Notes: a model not told the origin generated them from the letters alone. Counted from the first letter of the stretch, positions 6,600-13,946 are shown. The stretch: DNA of 19,182 bases from an uncultured Oscillibacter sp. (GCA_947245315.1 CAMXNV010000014.1:1-19182), one strand, 5' to 3'. Translations and numbers: made by a program.

Positions 6600-8618
6600 T
6601 CAGTGGTACAGCGGCTGCTCCAGCAGCGCCGGGTCCGGCTCCAGCTTCCGCATCATCCGCAGCGGCTGGCCGTTCCGGTTCACAAACCGCAGGCCGTTCA
6701 GCAAAATCCTGGTGTTGGCCAGGCGCTTCTGATTGAAGAGCTCCATCTGCCCATCCAACATGGACTCCTGGAGCTCCTTGACGACGTCCTCTCCTACGGG
6801 CTCGCCGTTCATGGAGATTTTTGCCAATTCATAGATGTTCTTCCAGGTGTTGCGCATATAGCGGTTCATGGTGGTGAAGCCCGCGATCAGCTCCTTCACC
6901 CGCTCCTCGTCCACCGGGGCCCCGTCGTAATAGTGGAAATCGTAGCCGTAATACGCGTAGGCGTCCCGAAGAAAATACTCAATAAAATATCGCTCTGTAT
7001 CGTTGGCAAAATCGTCATAGGTCCGGTAGACCGTGGAGGGGTCAAAGCCCACGGCGTAGTCCCCGCCCGGGTTCGGGTCGTGCTTCCCACCCTCGGAGCA
7101 ATAGGTCATGCTCTCCGTATAGGGCAGGTCCAAAAAGTCCGCCAGGACGCTGAACGTGGCCTTGGGATTCAGCTTCCCGTCCTCGAAGCGGACCAGGATG
7201 CTGTCCTTGTACAGCCGGTCCTCCGGGTCAACCATGAAGCTGCGGTTGAAAATACGCTCGGAGATGGCGTCGGTCACCACGGTCCACTCTCCGTCCTTGC
7301 AGGACTCTCCCCTGTTTTTGGCGGCGTTGGCATACCAGTTCATAAAGCGCACCGTGGCCGCGTGACTGGTGGTGAAGCGCCGCAGGGGCGTGAAGGTCTT
7401 GATATATTTAAAATTCTGGAAAATGGGCGACTGGTGAATCTCCTCCAGGTTCTCCGCCTCCAGGACCGCGTTGCCCCGCTCGTCCGCCTGCATGCTGTAG
7501 ACGATGTTCTCAAAGTGGGGCTGGAAAAACACCGCCGGGGCGATGCGCGACGCCCGGTCCAGGCCCGAGACGGCCATGTCCGTATGGAGGTAGGCCCCCA
7601 CCATGATGTCCTTCACCGTCCGGTGCTTCATCCGGTAGAGCTCCTCCACCGTCTCCGGGGCCCAGCTGTGGAAGCAGCGCAGGGCCTCTTTCAGGTTCTG
7701 GGCCTTGTCCATGATGGCCTGGATGTCCTGGACCTGGCTCATCACGTCCTTCATCATCAGGGAGGGCAGCACCAGCAGGTTGGGATGGTCGTCGAAAATC
7801 TCATTGAAAAAGTCGCCGCCGTTGTGGGAGGAGAGCTGGGTGTGCCAGATCAGGCGGTTGATCTCCCGAACGCCTACGGGCTTCAAGGCGTACTGGCTGT
7901 AGTCGATGCCGAAGCGGGCCTTGAAGTCGATGGGGTACTGCGCCAGCTCGTCCTCGATTAAAAAGACCAGCTTCTCCTCCTCCAGCAGGGGGCGCAGGTT
8001 CAGGCACTGCAAATGGGCGCAAAAGGTCCCCCAATCGGCGTAGTGGAGATACACGTGGTTCTCCCGGCCAATCAGGTCGCTCCTGCGCACATTGTCACGC
8101 AAATATTCCAATTCATATTGAGAGTAAACGTCGCTGGCCAGGATGGGCTTTTCCAGGTCATGGAAAAAACTCCGGCTGACGACGGGATTTTTGAAGTTCA
8201 TGTACTCCCCAAAGCGCTCCTCCGCCGGGTAGAAGGGGACATAGCCCGCTTCGTCGTAGGGGAAGAAGCAGATGGGCAGCTCGTCAAAGGGAAGGAAGTC
8301 CTTCCGGAACAAATAGGGGTACTTTTTCAGCAGCTTGCAGTTCCGCTCGTAGCGGCCCCGGAGCTCCTTGACATTGGGCTCATAGAACGCGCCGGTCATC
8401 AGGGGCAGGATGTCCTCCCGGAAGTGGCCCTGGTTGTACAGGTCCCGGAAGCAGGTGTAGGAAATCTTATAGTCCCCGCCGGTTTGCAGGATGTAGAGCG
8501 CCGCCTCCAGGACTCCGGCGGGGTCCTCCCCCTGGTGGATCGCCAGGGCGTAGGCGCTTCGGGCCTCCTCCGCCTGGTTCAGCGCGGCCAGCTTCCGCGC
8601 CAGCTCAATGGGTTTCAA
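6600..8618 (-). CDS. Sulfotransferase-like protein of the flagellin-modification operon
   Basis: 672 aa. The start is TTG at 8618, with AAAGGAGG 7 nt upstream. I do not recognise a named family over its full length. Two segments look like the PAPS-binding parts of sulfotransferases. Around 258-286, TQLSSHNGGDFFNEIF followed by DDHPNLLVLPS resembles the 5'-phosphosulfate loop block (RSGTTLL..ILDxHPxL), though the canonical RSG is changed. At 473-504, SILVRFEDGKLNPKATFSVL then ADFLDLPYTESM closely follows the (V/L)RYEDL..NP..T...L..FLGLP pattern. YRTYDDFANDTERYFIEY near 531-548 and the YGYDF end (557-561) also fit. The N-terminal ~110 residues are helical and repeat-like (TPR-like). The C-terminal ~100 residues are helical. 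It lies directly downstream of flagellin and upstream of an APS-kinase-like gene, so sulfation of flagellin or its glycan is a reasonable inference. A glycosyltransferase cannot be excluded. Confidence 0.7.
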   Translation of the reverse strand: MKPIELARKLAALNQAEEARSAYALAIHQGEDPAGVLEAALYILQTGGDYKISYTCFRDLYNQGHFREDILPLMTGAFYEPNVKELRGRYERNCKLLKKYPYLFRKDFLPFDELPICFFPYDEAGYVPFYPAEERFGEYMNFKNPVVSRSFFHDLEKPILASDVYSQYELEYLRDNVRRSDLIGRENHVYLHYADWGTFCAHLQCLNLRPLLEEEKLVFLIEDELAQYPIDFKARFGIDYSQYALKPVGVREINRLIWHTQLSSHNGGDFFNEIFDDHPNLLVLPSLMMKDVMSQVQDIQAIMDKAQNLKEALRCFHSWAPETVEELYRMKHRTVKDIMVGAYLHTDMAVSGLDRASRIAPAVFFQPHFENIVYSMQADERGNAVLEAENLEEIHQSPIFQNFKYIKTFTPLRRFTTSHAATVRFMNWYANAAKNRGESCKDGEWTVVTDAISERIFNRSFMVDPEDRLYKDSILVRFEDGKLNPKATFSVLADFLDLPYTESMTYCSEGGKHDPNPGGDYAVGFDPSTVYRTYDDFANDTERYFIEYFLRDAYAYYGYDFHYYDGAPVDEERVKELIAGFTTMNRYMRNTWKNIYELAKISMNGEPVGEDVVKELQESMLDGQMELFNQKRLANTRILLNGLRFVNRNGQPLRMMRKLEPDPALLEQPLYH

Positions 8619-8637
8619 TCGCGCTCCTCCTTTGCAG

Positions 8638-8667
8638 AAAAATGGGGGCGGGCCTGGGCCCGCCCCC
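8638..8667 (-). terminator. Rho-independent terminator after flagellin
   Basis: A perfect 10-bp stem (8644-8653 with 8658-8667, GGGGGCGGGC / GCCCGCCCCC) has a four-base loop. On the minus strand it is followed by one A and then TTTTT (8642-8638). It lies 41 nt past the flagellin stop and just before the ribosome site of the downstream 672-aa gene, so any read-through would enter that gene. Confidence 0.9.
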
Positions 8668-8708
8668 GTGAGAAATGCAGGGTTTCGCTCGTTTCAGCTA
8701 TCAGGCTA

Positions 8709-11015
8709 TTAGCCCAGCAGCTGGAGGACGCCCTGAGGAACCGCATTGGCCTGGGCCAGCATGGCCTGGGCGGACTGGATCAGAATGTTGTTCTTGGTGT
8801 AGGCCATCATTTCCTCGGCCACATCCGTATCCCGGATGGTGGACTCGGCGTCCTGGATATTCTCCGCCATGACACTCAGGTTATTGGCGGTGTGCTCCAG
8901 ACGGTTCTGGGTGGCGCCCAGCGTACCACGGACCTCAGAGACGTAGTTGATGGCGTCCTTGATAGTCTGGATGGCTCCCTTGGCGCTGTCCTGATCCGCA
9001 ATGCTCAGGGCGTCGATGCCCAGGGCCGCGGTGTGCATATTGCCGATGGAGACCGTCAGCTGGTTGAAGTCGTCGCTGGTGTCGCCGATCTGGAGGGTCA
9101 GGGACTTGCCCTCATAGGCGCCGCCGCCCAGCTTCACGTCGGCCGCAACGCGGTCTTCCTTAGCCGTGGTTCCGGCAACATCCTTGGAAGTCAGGGTCAC
9201 CTTGTTCCCGTCCACCGTGGTGGTATACTTGTTGGGCAGTTCCGTATCAATCGCGGTCTTCAGAGCGTCCAGCACGTCCGAAGTGTTGTAGGTGGGGATG
9301 GTTCCGCCGTTGGCCAGGCCGAGGCTGCTCAGGTCAACCGCGACATTGCCCTTGGTTCCAGGGGTCGTTCCATCGGTGAACTCGAAAGTGACTCCATCAA
9401 CCGTAATGGTATCTCCCTCTTTGATCTTGCTGACATCCACTTCGAAGGTCACATTGGCAGCCGCCGCCTCGCTGTTGGAGAAGAACTGCTTCATGACAGA
9501 GGCCTCGGTGGTCATATCGCAGATTCCGTTGGCCTGATCGCCGCCAATATAGGACTTGGCCGTGCTGGCCACCGTTCCAGTAGTAGCGTCGCCCTTATAA
9601 GCGGACAGGGACTGGAAGGTCAGCTTGCCCACGCCGTCGGCCACGCCGCCGTTACCAACGGACCAGGTATTGTTCTGAGCCGCAGCTTCCGTTCCGGAGT
9701 CGTTCACAACCGCGTTCATTCCATTTGCAATTGTGACCATAGCCAGAGCCTGCTTGTCGGGATCGGCAAAGTCAGCCTCGCTCTTGAAGATGGAGCTCAG
9801 GTCGATCACAGTCTCAGCCGTACCCGGGGTGATAGCCTCGTCCGTCAGCTTGAAGGTATACTTCATATCGCCGACATTCAGGGAGTCGCCGTGACGCAGC
9901 TTCTCAAAATCAATGGTCACGTCCACCTGAGCCTGGTGGGTCGCGCCGATGCCAAGGCCGGTGACAGGATCCTGGACCTTCCAGTTCACGGTGCCGGTTC
10001 CGTCGCCGTTTTTGGCCTTGAAGGAGACGTCAAAGTCGGGGGTAATGACCTCGCCACCGGTGGTGCCCATGAAGTCGACCTGGGTGAAGGTGACCTCGTC
10101 GGCAGAGGCGCCCGCAGACATCTCATAGAAATGCCCGCCGATCTCAACATACTTGGCAGCGGAGCCGGGAGCGTTCGGTTTCTCCAGGGCAGCCTTCCAA
10201 TCCACAGCCGTGCCGGTTCCGGAGGCCTGAGCCGTGGCATTGTTGGCGGAAGCAGTCAGGGTAGAGCCCGCCTTGAGAGACTGGCCGCCCTTGAGGACAG
10301 CCGCGGCAATCTCCGCGCCGGTCATGGCCTTGCCGGCGGCAGAGGCCTTGCCCTCAATGGTGGTTCCTCCGATGTTCACTTCGAAGGTGGCGGTTCCGTT
10401 GGCCGGTTTGGTCACAGTCACATCGTCAAACTTTACCGTGAAGCTGGCGTTGGTCTGCTTATTGGCCGCCGGGGGACGGTTGGTGATATAGCTGGCATTG
10501 AAGGCCGCGCTGGGGCCGGAGGCCTTGAAATCATTGACCGTCAGGTTCTGGATGGCGCTGCCCTCGCTGATCTTGTCAGTGGAGTCCGCGTCCAGGGAGC
10601 CGTCCAGCAGCTTGATTCCGTTGAAGTTGGCGGAGTCCGCGATACGGTTGATCTCGGAACGGAGGGCGTCGACTTCCTTCTGGAGGTTCTTCCGGTCGAC
10701 CTCGTTGTCATAGGTTCCGTTGGCGGACTGGGTGGCCAGGTAGTCCATGCGGTTGAGCATGTCCTGGATCTCCTGCATGGCGCCCTCGGCGGTCTTCACC
10801 AGGGAGATGCCGTCCTTGACGTTCTTCTGGGCGGCGTTCAGGCCGGTGATCTGAGCCCGCATCTTCTCGGAAATAGCCAGACCGGCGGCGTCGTCGCCCG
10901 CGCGGTTGATCTTATAGCCGGAGGAGAGCTTTTCCAGGTTCTTCGCCAGGGCGGAGGTATTGGTGTTGTAGTTCCGGTAGGCGTTCATCGCCAAAATATT
11001 GTGCTGAATACGCAT
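8709..11015 (-). CDS. Flagellin, unusually long (768 aa)
   Basis: Structural protein of the flagellar filament, exported by the flagellar type III apparatus and therefore without a signal peptide. The conserved D0/D1 ends are textbook: MRIQHNILAMNAYRN and LEKLSSGYKINRAGDDAAGL at the start, RNLQKEVDALRSEINRIAD-like text near 108-127 (KNLQKEVDALRSEINRIAD here), and DTDVAEEMMAYTKNNIL then QSAQAMLAQAN with VPQGVLQLLG at the end. Residues ~165-660 form a very long surface-exposed variable region rich in Thr, Ala and Gly. Within it two segments (366-408 and 523-565) repeat the same pattern: short beta strands, GDsl/GDTI, a Phe-containing strand, TPGT, then VDLSS or IDLSS. The ribosome site AAGGAG is 7 nt before ATG. 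Expression depends on a sigma-28-type promoter and a structured leader. Cysteine is almost absent (one, C499). Symbol left blank because hag/fliC naming differs between groups. Confidence 0.98.
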   Translation of the reverse strand: MRIQHNILAMNAYRNYNTNTSALAKNLEKLSSGYKINRAGDDAAGLAISEKMRAQITGLNAAQKNVKDGISLVKTAEGAMQEIQDMLNRMDYLATQSANGTYDNEVDRKNLQKEVDALRSEINRIADSANFNGIKLLDGSLDADSTDKISEGSAIQNLTVNDFKASGPSAAFNASYITNRPPAANKQTNASFTVKFDDVTVTKPANGTATFEVNIGGTTIEGKASAAGKAMTGAEIAAAVLKGGQSLKAGSTLTASANNATAQASGTGTAVDWKAALEKPNAPGSAAKYVEIGGHFYEMSAGASADEVTFTQVDFMGTTGGEVITPDFDVSFKAKNGDGTGTVNWKVQDPVTGLGIGATHQAQVDVTIDFEKLRHGDSLNVGDMKYTFKLTDEAITPGTAETVIDLSSIFKSEADFADPDKQALAMVTIANGMNAVVNDSGTEAAAQNNTWSVGNGGVADGVGKLTFQSLSAYKGDATTGTVASTAKSYIGGDQANGICDMTTEASVMKQFFSNSEAAAANVTFEVDVSKIKEGDTITVDGVTFEFTDGTTPGTKGNVAVDLSSLGLANGGTIPTYNTSDVLDALKTAIDTELPNKYTTTVDGNKVTLTSKDVAGTTAKEDRVAADVKLGGGAYEGKSLTLQIGDTSDDFNQLTVSIGNMHTAALGIDALSIADQDSAKGAIQTIKDAINYVSEVRGTLGATQNRLEHTANNLSVMAENIQDAESTIRDTDVAEEMMAYTKNNILIQSAQAMLAQANAVPQGVLQLLG

Positions 11016-11203
11016 ATCTAATCTCCTTATAATCTTACCGGACGCAATCCTTCGCGTCCGTCCGAAAGGTGGTGGCGGCCTGGGGTGCGGGCAACCGGCC
11101 GGACTGCCCGGGCCCTGCTCCGCCGGTACGGTATTTCAACCGGCCGCGCGGACCGGGTGAAACCTTAGGGGCCCTTGGATTCGGCTCCCGCCGAACCCGT
11201 TCA
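11016..11203 (-). promoter_or_regulatory. Structured 5' leader of flagellin mRNA with a CsrA-site-like hairpin
   Basis: The expected transcript carries about 190 nt before the flagellin start. Near its 5' end is a 6-bp hairpin, TTCGGC-GGGA-GCCGAA (11195-11180). Close to the ribosome site is a second, GGACGC-GAAGGATT-GCGTCC (11059-11040), whose loop shows AAGGAT. The ribosome site itself is AAGGAG (11028-11023). A GGA in a hairpin loop upstream of a GGA in the Shine-Dalgarno is the layout by which CsrA represses hag in Bacillus. AACCGGCCG occurs twice on the plus strand (11093-11101 and 11138-11146). Regulation is inferred from layout only. Confidence 0.55.
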
Positions 11204-11209
11204 ATAGCT

Positions 11210-11236
11210 TTATCGGCAGCTTTCCGCGCAAATTAA
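11210..11236 (-). promoter_or_regulatory. Sigma-28 (SigD/FliA)-type flagellin promoter
   Basis: Read on the minus strand, TTAA (11236-11233) is followed by a 15-base spacer and GCCGATAA (11217-11210), an exact match to the sigma-28 -10 element at the usual spacing. The transcription start would be near 11203. The flagellin is the first gene downstream. Confidence 0.88.
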
Positions 11237-11289
11237 GGGGCAGCGCAAAAATTTTCGCAGGACAATTTTGAGCCCCCCTCGTCCCCGGG

Positions 11290-11323
11290 AAAACAGCCGG
11301 GGGATCGGCTGATCCCCCGGCTG
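11290..11323 (-). terminator. Rho-independent terminator after the lipoprotein gene
   Basis: A perfect 13-bp stem, CAGCCGGGGGATC / GATCCCCCGGCTG (11294-11306 with 11311-11323), encloses GGCT. It is followed on the minus strand by TTTT (11293-11290). It begins 6 nt past the lipoprotein stop and isolates that gene from the flagellin promoter. Confidence 0.88.
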
Positions 11324-11328
11324 AAAAC

Positions 11329-12420
11329 TTAGCTCAAAATGTGAACATCCATCGTATAGGGCTGGGCCACCGGCATGCCCGAGTCGGTGGGCCAATAGGT
11401 GGCGTTGGGGTCGATGCTGAAAATCAGGTGCTGTCCGTCGTACTCCTCCGGCACCGCCTCGTAGGGGACGCTGACGACCCGGACCCCGGCCTCAAAGAGC
11501 TCCTCGTCAATGCCGCTGGTGAGGGTCATGTTCCGGGGCACGTCCAGCACGAGCAGACGGTACATGTCGCTGGGGTCCGTGTAGGGAGCATTGGGGTCCG
11601 GGCAGCCTTGCAGGAACATGGTCGTCTCGTAGTCATAGAGGCCGATGATCCCCCGGAAGACAATCCGGTCCCCGTCCTCCGGGAGGGCGGTCTCGTCCAC
11701 CGGCTCCCTGGGGACGAAGTCCGGGTCCGGCGTCCAGGCGTCCAGGGCGGCGGTATCCCCGGCGTCGTGCCACTGGAGCTCCTCCGTGCCGATTTCCTCA
11801 AAGGTCCAGTCGGTTTCGCCGAGGACGTTGCCCGCCCAAAGCGTCACCATGCGGACCGCGCCGCCGTCCAGGGTCACCCGCTGGGTCTGGCCCTCGCCGG
11901 TGCCGCTGGAGTTGGAGCAGGACAGAACTCCGTTCCGGTCCCCCGCGGCGAAGAGGTTCCCCCGGAAGCCCCCGGCCTCGCCGACGCCCTCCATCAAAAT
12001 GTCGGGGGGCTCCAGCAGGGTCCCGCTGTCGGGGTCGTACTGGAAGACCCGGATGTAGTCGATACCGAAGGTAGTGGGCTGGCTCAGCAGCAGCGCCGGG
12101 ACATTGTGCCGGGTCTGCATCGGCGTCAGGGCGTAGCGGTATTCCCCCGTGGGCTCCTTGTTGGGGCCGAAGTCGCCGTAGTCATAGGTCTCCGCCCTGC
12201 CCACGATCTCCTTGTATTGCTCCATGGCGAGCTTGCCGGGATCGGGGACCTCCTCCGCCGGTTCCTCCGGCGTCTCCGCGGGCTCCTGGGCCTCCGGCTC
12301 GCCGGAGGCGGGAGCGTTCTCCGCCGGGTCCTTCTCCCCACCGCCGCAGGCGCTCAGCAGCAGCACCGCCGCCAGCAGCAGGGCCGCCAGGCCGCTTTGT
12401 TTCCGAAATTTCATATCCAT
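11329..12420 (-). CDS. Predicted lipoprotein, unknown function
   Basis: 363 aa from ATG 12420; ATG 12414 (two codons later) fits AGAGGA slightly better. The N-terminus is a lipoprotein signal: KFRK, a hydrophobic run LAALLLAAVLLL, then LSAC with lipidated Cys at 25. An acidic Pro/Glu-rich linker (~26-60) follows, which should tether a globular domain (~65-363) outside the membrane. That domain has no motif I recognise. It is rich in Asp, Trp, Tyr and Gly, and TTMFLQGCPDPNAPYTDPSD is a distinctive stretch with one Cys. It has its own promoter and terminator. No link to the neighbouring flagellar genes is evident. Confidence 0.88.
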   Translation of the reverse strand: MDMKFRKQSGLAALLLAAVLLLSACGGGEKDPAENAPASGEPEAQEPAETPEEPAEEVPDPGKLAMEQYKEIVGRAETYDYGDFGPNKEPTGEYRYALTPMQTRHNVPALLLSQPTTFGIDYIRVFQYDPDSGTLLEPPDILMEGVGEAGGFRGNLFAAGDRNGVLSCSNSSGTGEGQTQRVTLDGGAVRMVTLWAGNVLGETDWTFEEIGTEELQWHDAGDTAALDAWTPDPDFVPREPVDETALPEDGDRIVFRGIIGLYDYETTMFLQGCPDPNAPYTDPSDMYRLLVLDVPRNMTLTSGIDEELFEAGVRVVSVPYEAVPEEYDGQHLIFSIDPNATYWPTDSGMPVAQPYTMDVHILS

Positions 12421-12430
12421 TCTTCCTCTC

Positions 12431-12456
12431 CGCGTAAACGCGTAAAATCGTGTAAA
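12431..12456. repeat. Tandem CGCGTAAA octamers in the lipoprotein leader
   Basis: CGCGTAAA occurs at 12431-12438 and 12439-12446, with a third near-copy CGTGTAAA at 12449-12456. The set lies between the lipoprotein promoter's -10 element and its start codon, where a bound protein could block transcription. No known factor is recognised. Confidence 0.5.
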
Positions 12457-12460
12457 GCCG

Positions 12461-12489
12461 ATTATAGCAGACAAGCTTCCCCCTTGCAA
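12461..12489 (-). promoter_or_regulatory. SigA-type promoter of the lipoprotein gene
   Basis: On the minus strand TTGCAA (12489-12484), a 17-base spacer and a perfect TATAAT (12466-12461), preceded by TGC as an extended -10. The start would fall near 12454, inside the octamer repeats. Confidence 0.75.
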
Positions 12490-12527
12490 TCGTTTTCGTA
12501 AAAAAGCGCCCCCGGCCTCAGAACGGC

Positions 12528-12556
12528 TTGCCCTCCGGCGCGGTTTGTGGTACACT
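12528..12556 (+). promoter_or_regulatory. SigA-type promoter of the esterase gene
   Basis: TTGCCC (12528-12533), a 17-base spacer and TACACT (12551-12556) with TGG directly before it (extended -10). It is divergent from the lipoprotein promoter about 40 bp away. Confidence 0.6.
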
Positions 12557-12594
12557 GGCAGGGCTATACTACGTTTCTGCAAGGAGGGCGCGCC

Positions 12595-13332
12595 ATGCGC
12601 ATCGATTATCACAAGGAATACAGTTCCCGCCTGGGCCGGGACATGGAGTTCAAGGTCTACGGCCACGGGGGCAAGCCCGCCCTGGTCTTCCCCTGCCAGA
12701 ACGGGCGCTTTTTCGACTGGGAGGGCTTCGGCATGCTGGAGACCCTGGGGGACTACCTGGAGGAGGGCAAGCTCCAGCTCTTCACCGCCGACACCATCGA
12801 CCGGGAGACCGTCTCCCAGGTGGACGGCAACCCCTACGACCGGGTCCGGCGGCACGAGGCCTGGGTGAACTACCTGACGGAGGAGCTGGTCCCCAGAATC
12901 CGGGAGATCAACGGCACGGGCCGGGCCCTGCTCTCCACAGGCTTCTCCATGGGGGCCTATCACGCGGGGAACCTGTTCTTCCGGCGGCCCGATCTCTTCG
13001 ACAGCGTCATCGCCCTCTCCGGGGTCTATGACACCTATGACATGTACAACGGCTATATGGACGAGGTCGTCTATGCCAACGATCCCTGCGCCAGCCTGTC
13101 CGGGATGCCCGAAGACCACCCCTATATCCAGCTCTTCAACCAGCGGAAGATCATGATCTGCGTAGGCCAGGGCGCGTGGGAGGAGCCCCTCCTGGCGGGC
13201 ACCCGCCGCCTGGACGCCGTGCTGCGGGCCAAGGGGATTCACGCCTGGGTGGACTACTGGGGCTTCGACGTGAACCACGACTGGCCCTGGTGGAAGAAGC
13301 AGCTCCGCTATTTCCTGCCCCACGTGCTTTAA
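12595..13332 (+). CDS. Serine esterase, alpha/beta hydrolase (COG4947-like)
   Basis: 245 aa from ATG 12595, preceded by AAGGAGG at 7 nt spacing; an upstream in-frame ATG at 12547 lacks a ribosome site and overlaps the promoter. The nucleophile elbow is GFSMGAYHA (116-124) with S118. The catalytic His is most likely H228 in FDVNHDWPWW, and the acid may be among GAWEEP (193-198). VFPCQNGRFFDWEGFGM (31-47) is the oxyanion-side segment characteristic of this small esterase group. No signal peptide, so cytoplasmic. Substrate unknown. Transcribed alone, ending at a bidirectional terminator. Confidence 0.9.
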   Translation: MRIDYHKEYSSRLGRDMEFKVYGHGGKPALVFPCQNGRFFDWEGFGMLETLGDYLEEGKLQLFTADTIDRETVSQVDGNPYDRVRRHEAWVNYLTEELVPRIREINGTGRALLSTGFSMGAYHAGNLFFRRPDLFDSVIALSGVYDTYDMYNGYMDEVVYANDPCASLSGMPEDHPYIQLFNQRKIMICVGQGAWEEPLLAGTRRLDAVLRAKGIHAWVDYWGFDVNHDWPWWKKQLRYFLPHVL

Positions 13333-13341
13333 AAAAGAAGC

Positions 13342-13371
13342 AAAAAAGGGACTGCTTTCGCAGTCCCTTTT
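13342..13371. terminator. Bidirectional Rho-independent terminator
   Basis: The stem GGGACTGC / GCAGTCCC (13348-13355 with 13360-13367) has a TTTC loop, flanked by A6 on the left (13342-13347) and T4 on the right. It lies between the convergent esterase and zinc-ribbon genes and can stop both. Confidence 0.92.
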
Positions 13372-13390
13372 CTTATGCGTTTCGAGGCGC

Positions 13391-13780
13391 TCACTCGCCC
13401 ATGGGCGCGCCGCACTGGGGGCAGAACTTGCTGTCGGACTCCGCGCCGCAGATGGGGCACTTCTTCCCGGCGGCGGGCTCCTCCTCGGGCTCCCCGGCGG
13501 CGGGCTCTTCCTTCACGGGCTTGCTTCCCTCCAGCTCCGCGATTTTCGCCTTGGAGGCGTTCACCGCCTCGACGGCCTCCCGCACCGCGTCGGGAATTTC
13601 GCCCTCGTATTCGCTAACAAACCACTCGCCGATGGCCCGATAGTTTTTATCGATTTCCTTTTGCTCTCCGGCGATGGCCACGTTGATTTTCACCAGCTCG
13701 GCGGCGTCCTTCGTCCGGTCGGCGGCCCGGTTGGCCACGTCCTTTGCCTTACGGGTCAGTTCATCAATGGAAAACGCCAT
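13391..13780 (-). CDS. Small zinc-ribbon protein with helical N-terminus
   Basis: 129 aa. Residues 1-85 are highly charged and helical, likely a coiled coil. A Glu/Pro/Ala linker (~88-105) follows, then a C-terminal zinc ribbon CPICG...CPQCG with ligands C108, C111, C120 and C123. Similar short zinc-ribbon proteins are common in Clostridia and have no assigned function. GGGG lies 9 nt before ATG. It has its own promoter. Confidence 0.85.
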   Translation of the reverse strand: MAFSIDELTRKAKDVANRAADRTKDAAELVKINVAIAGEQKEIDKNYRAIGEWFVSEYEGEIPDAVREAVEAVNASKAKIAELEGSKPVKEEPAAGEPEEEPAAGKKCPICGAESDSKFCPQCGAPMGE

Positions 13781-13863
13781 GTCATATATCCCCTTTCATA
13801 TTCCGAACCCGCGCGAGCAGGCTCTAACTCCGCAGCTTCGTCATCTTGCGGATCGTTGGACCT

Positions 13864-13892
13864 AGTATAGCGTATTCTCCCGGGGAACGCAA
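13864..13892 (-). promoter_or_regulatory. SigA-type promoter of the zinc-ribbon gene
   Basis: Minus strand TTGCGT (13892-13887), a 17-base spacer and TATACT (13869-13864). The leader to ATG 13780 is about 75-80 nt. Confidence 0.72.
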
Positions 13893-13946
13893 CTAAAATT
13901 CCCGAATGTTTACAGTTCTTTTTCATTATCCCGGGCCCGGAGAGGG

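Noticed and set aside
6594..7961. A 455-codon plus-strand frame opposite the 672-aa gene
   Set aside because: It is antisense to a gene with a strong ribosome site and family-like segments, and its composition is typical of a shadow frame.
8013..11021. A 1002-codon open frame on the plus strand, opposite flagellin
   Set aside because: It mirrors the flagellin and the 672-aa gene exactly in the antisense frame, has a low-complexity Val/Gly/His composition and no ribosome site. It is a by-product of GC-rich codon use.
12421..13323. Extension of the lipoprotein frame upstream to 13323
   Set aside because: It would cover the esterase gene and both promoters. The lipoprotein signal peptide and ribosome site place the start at 12420 or 12414.
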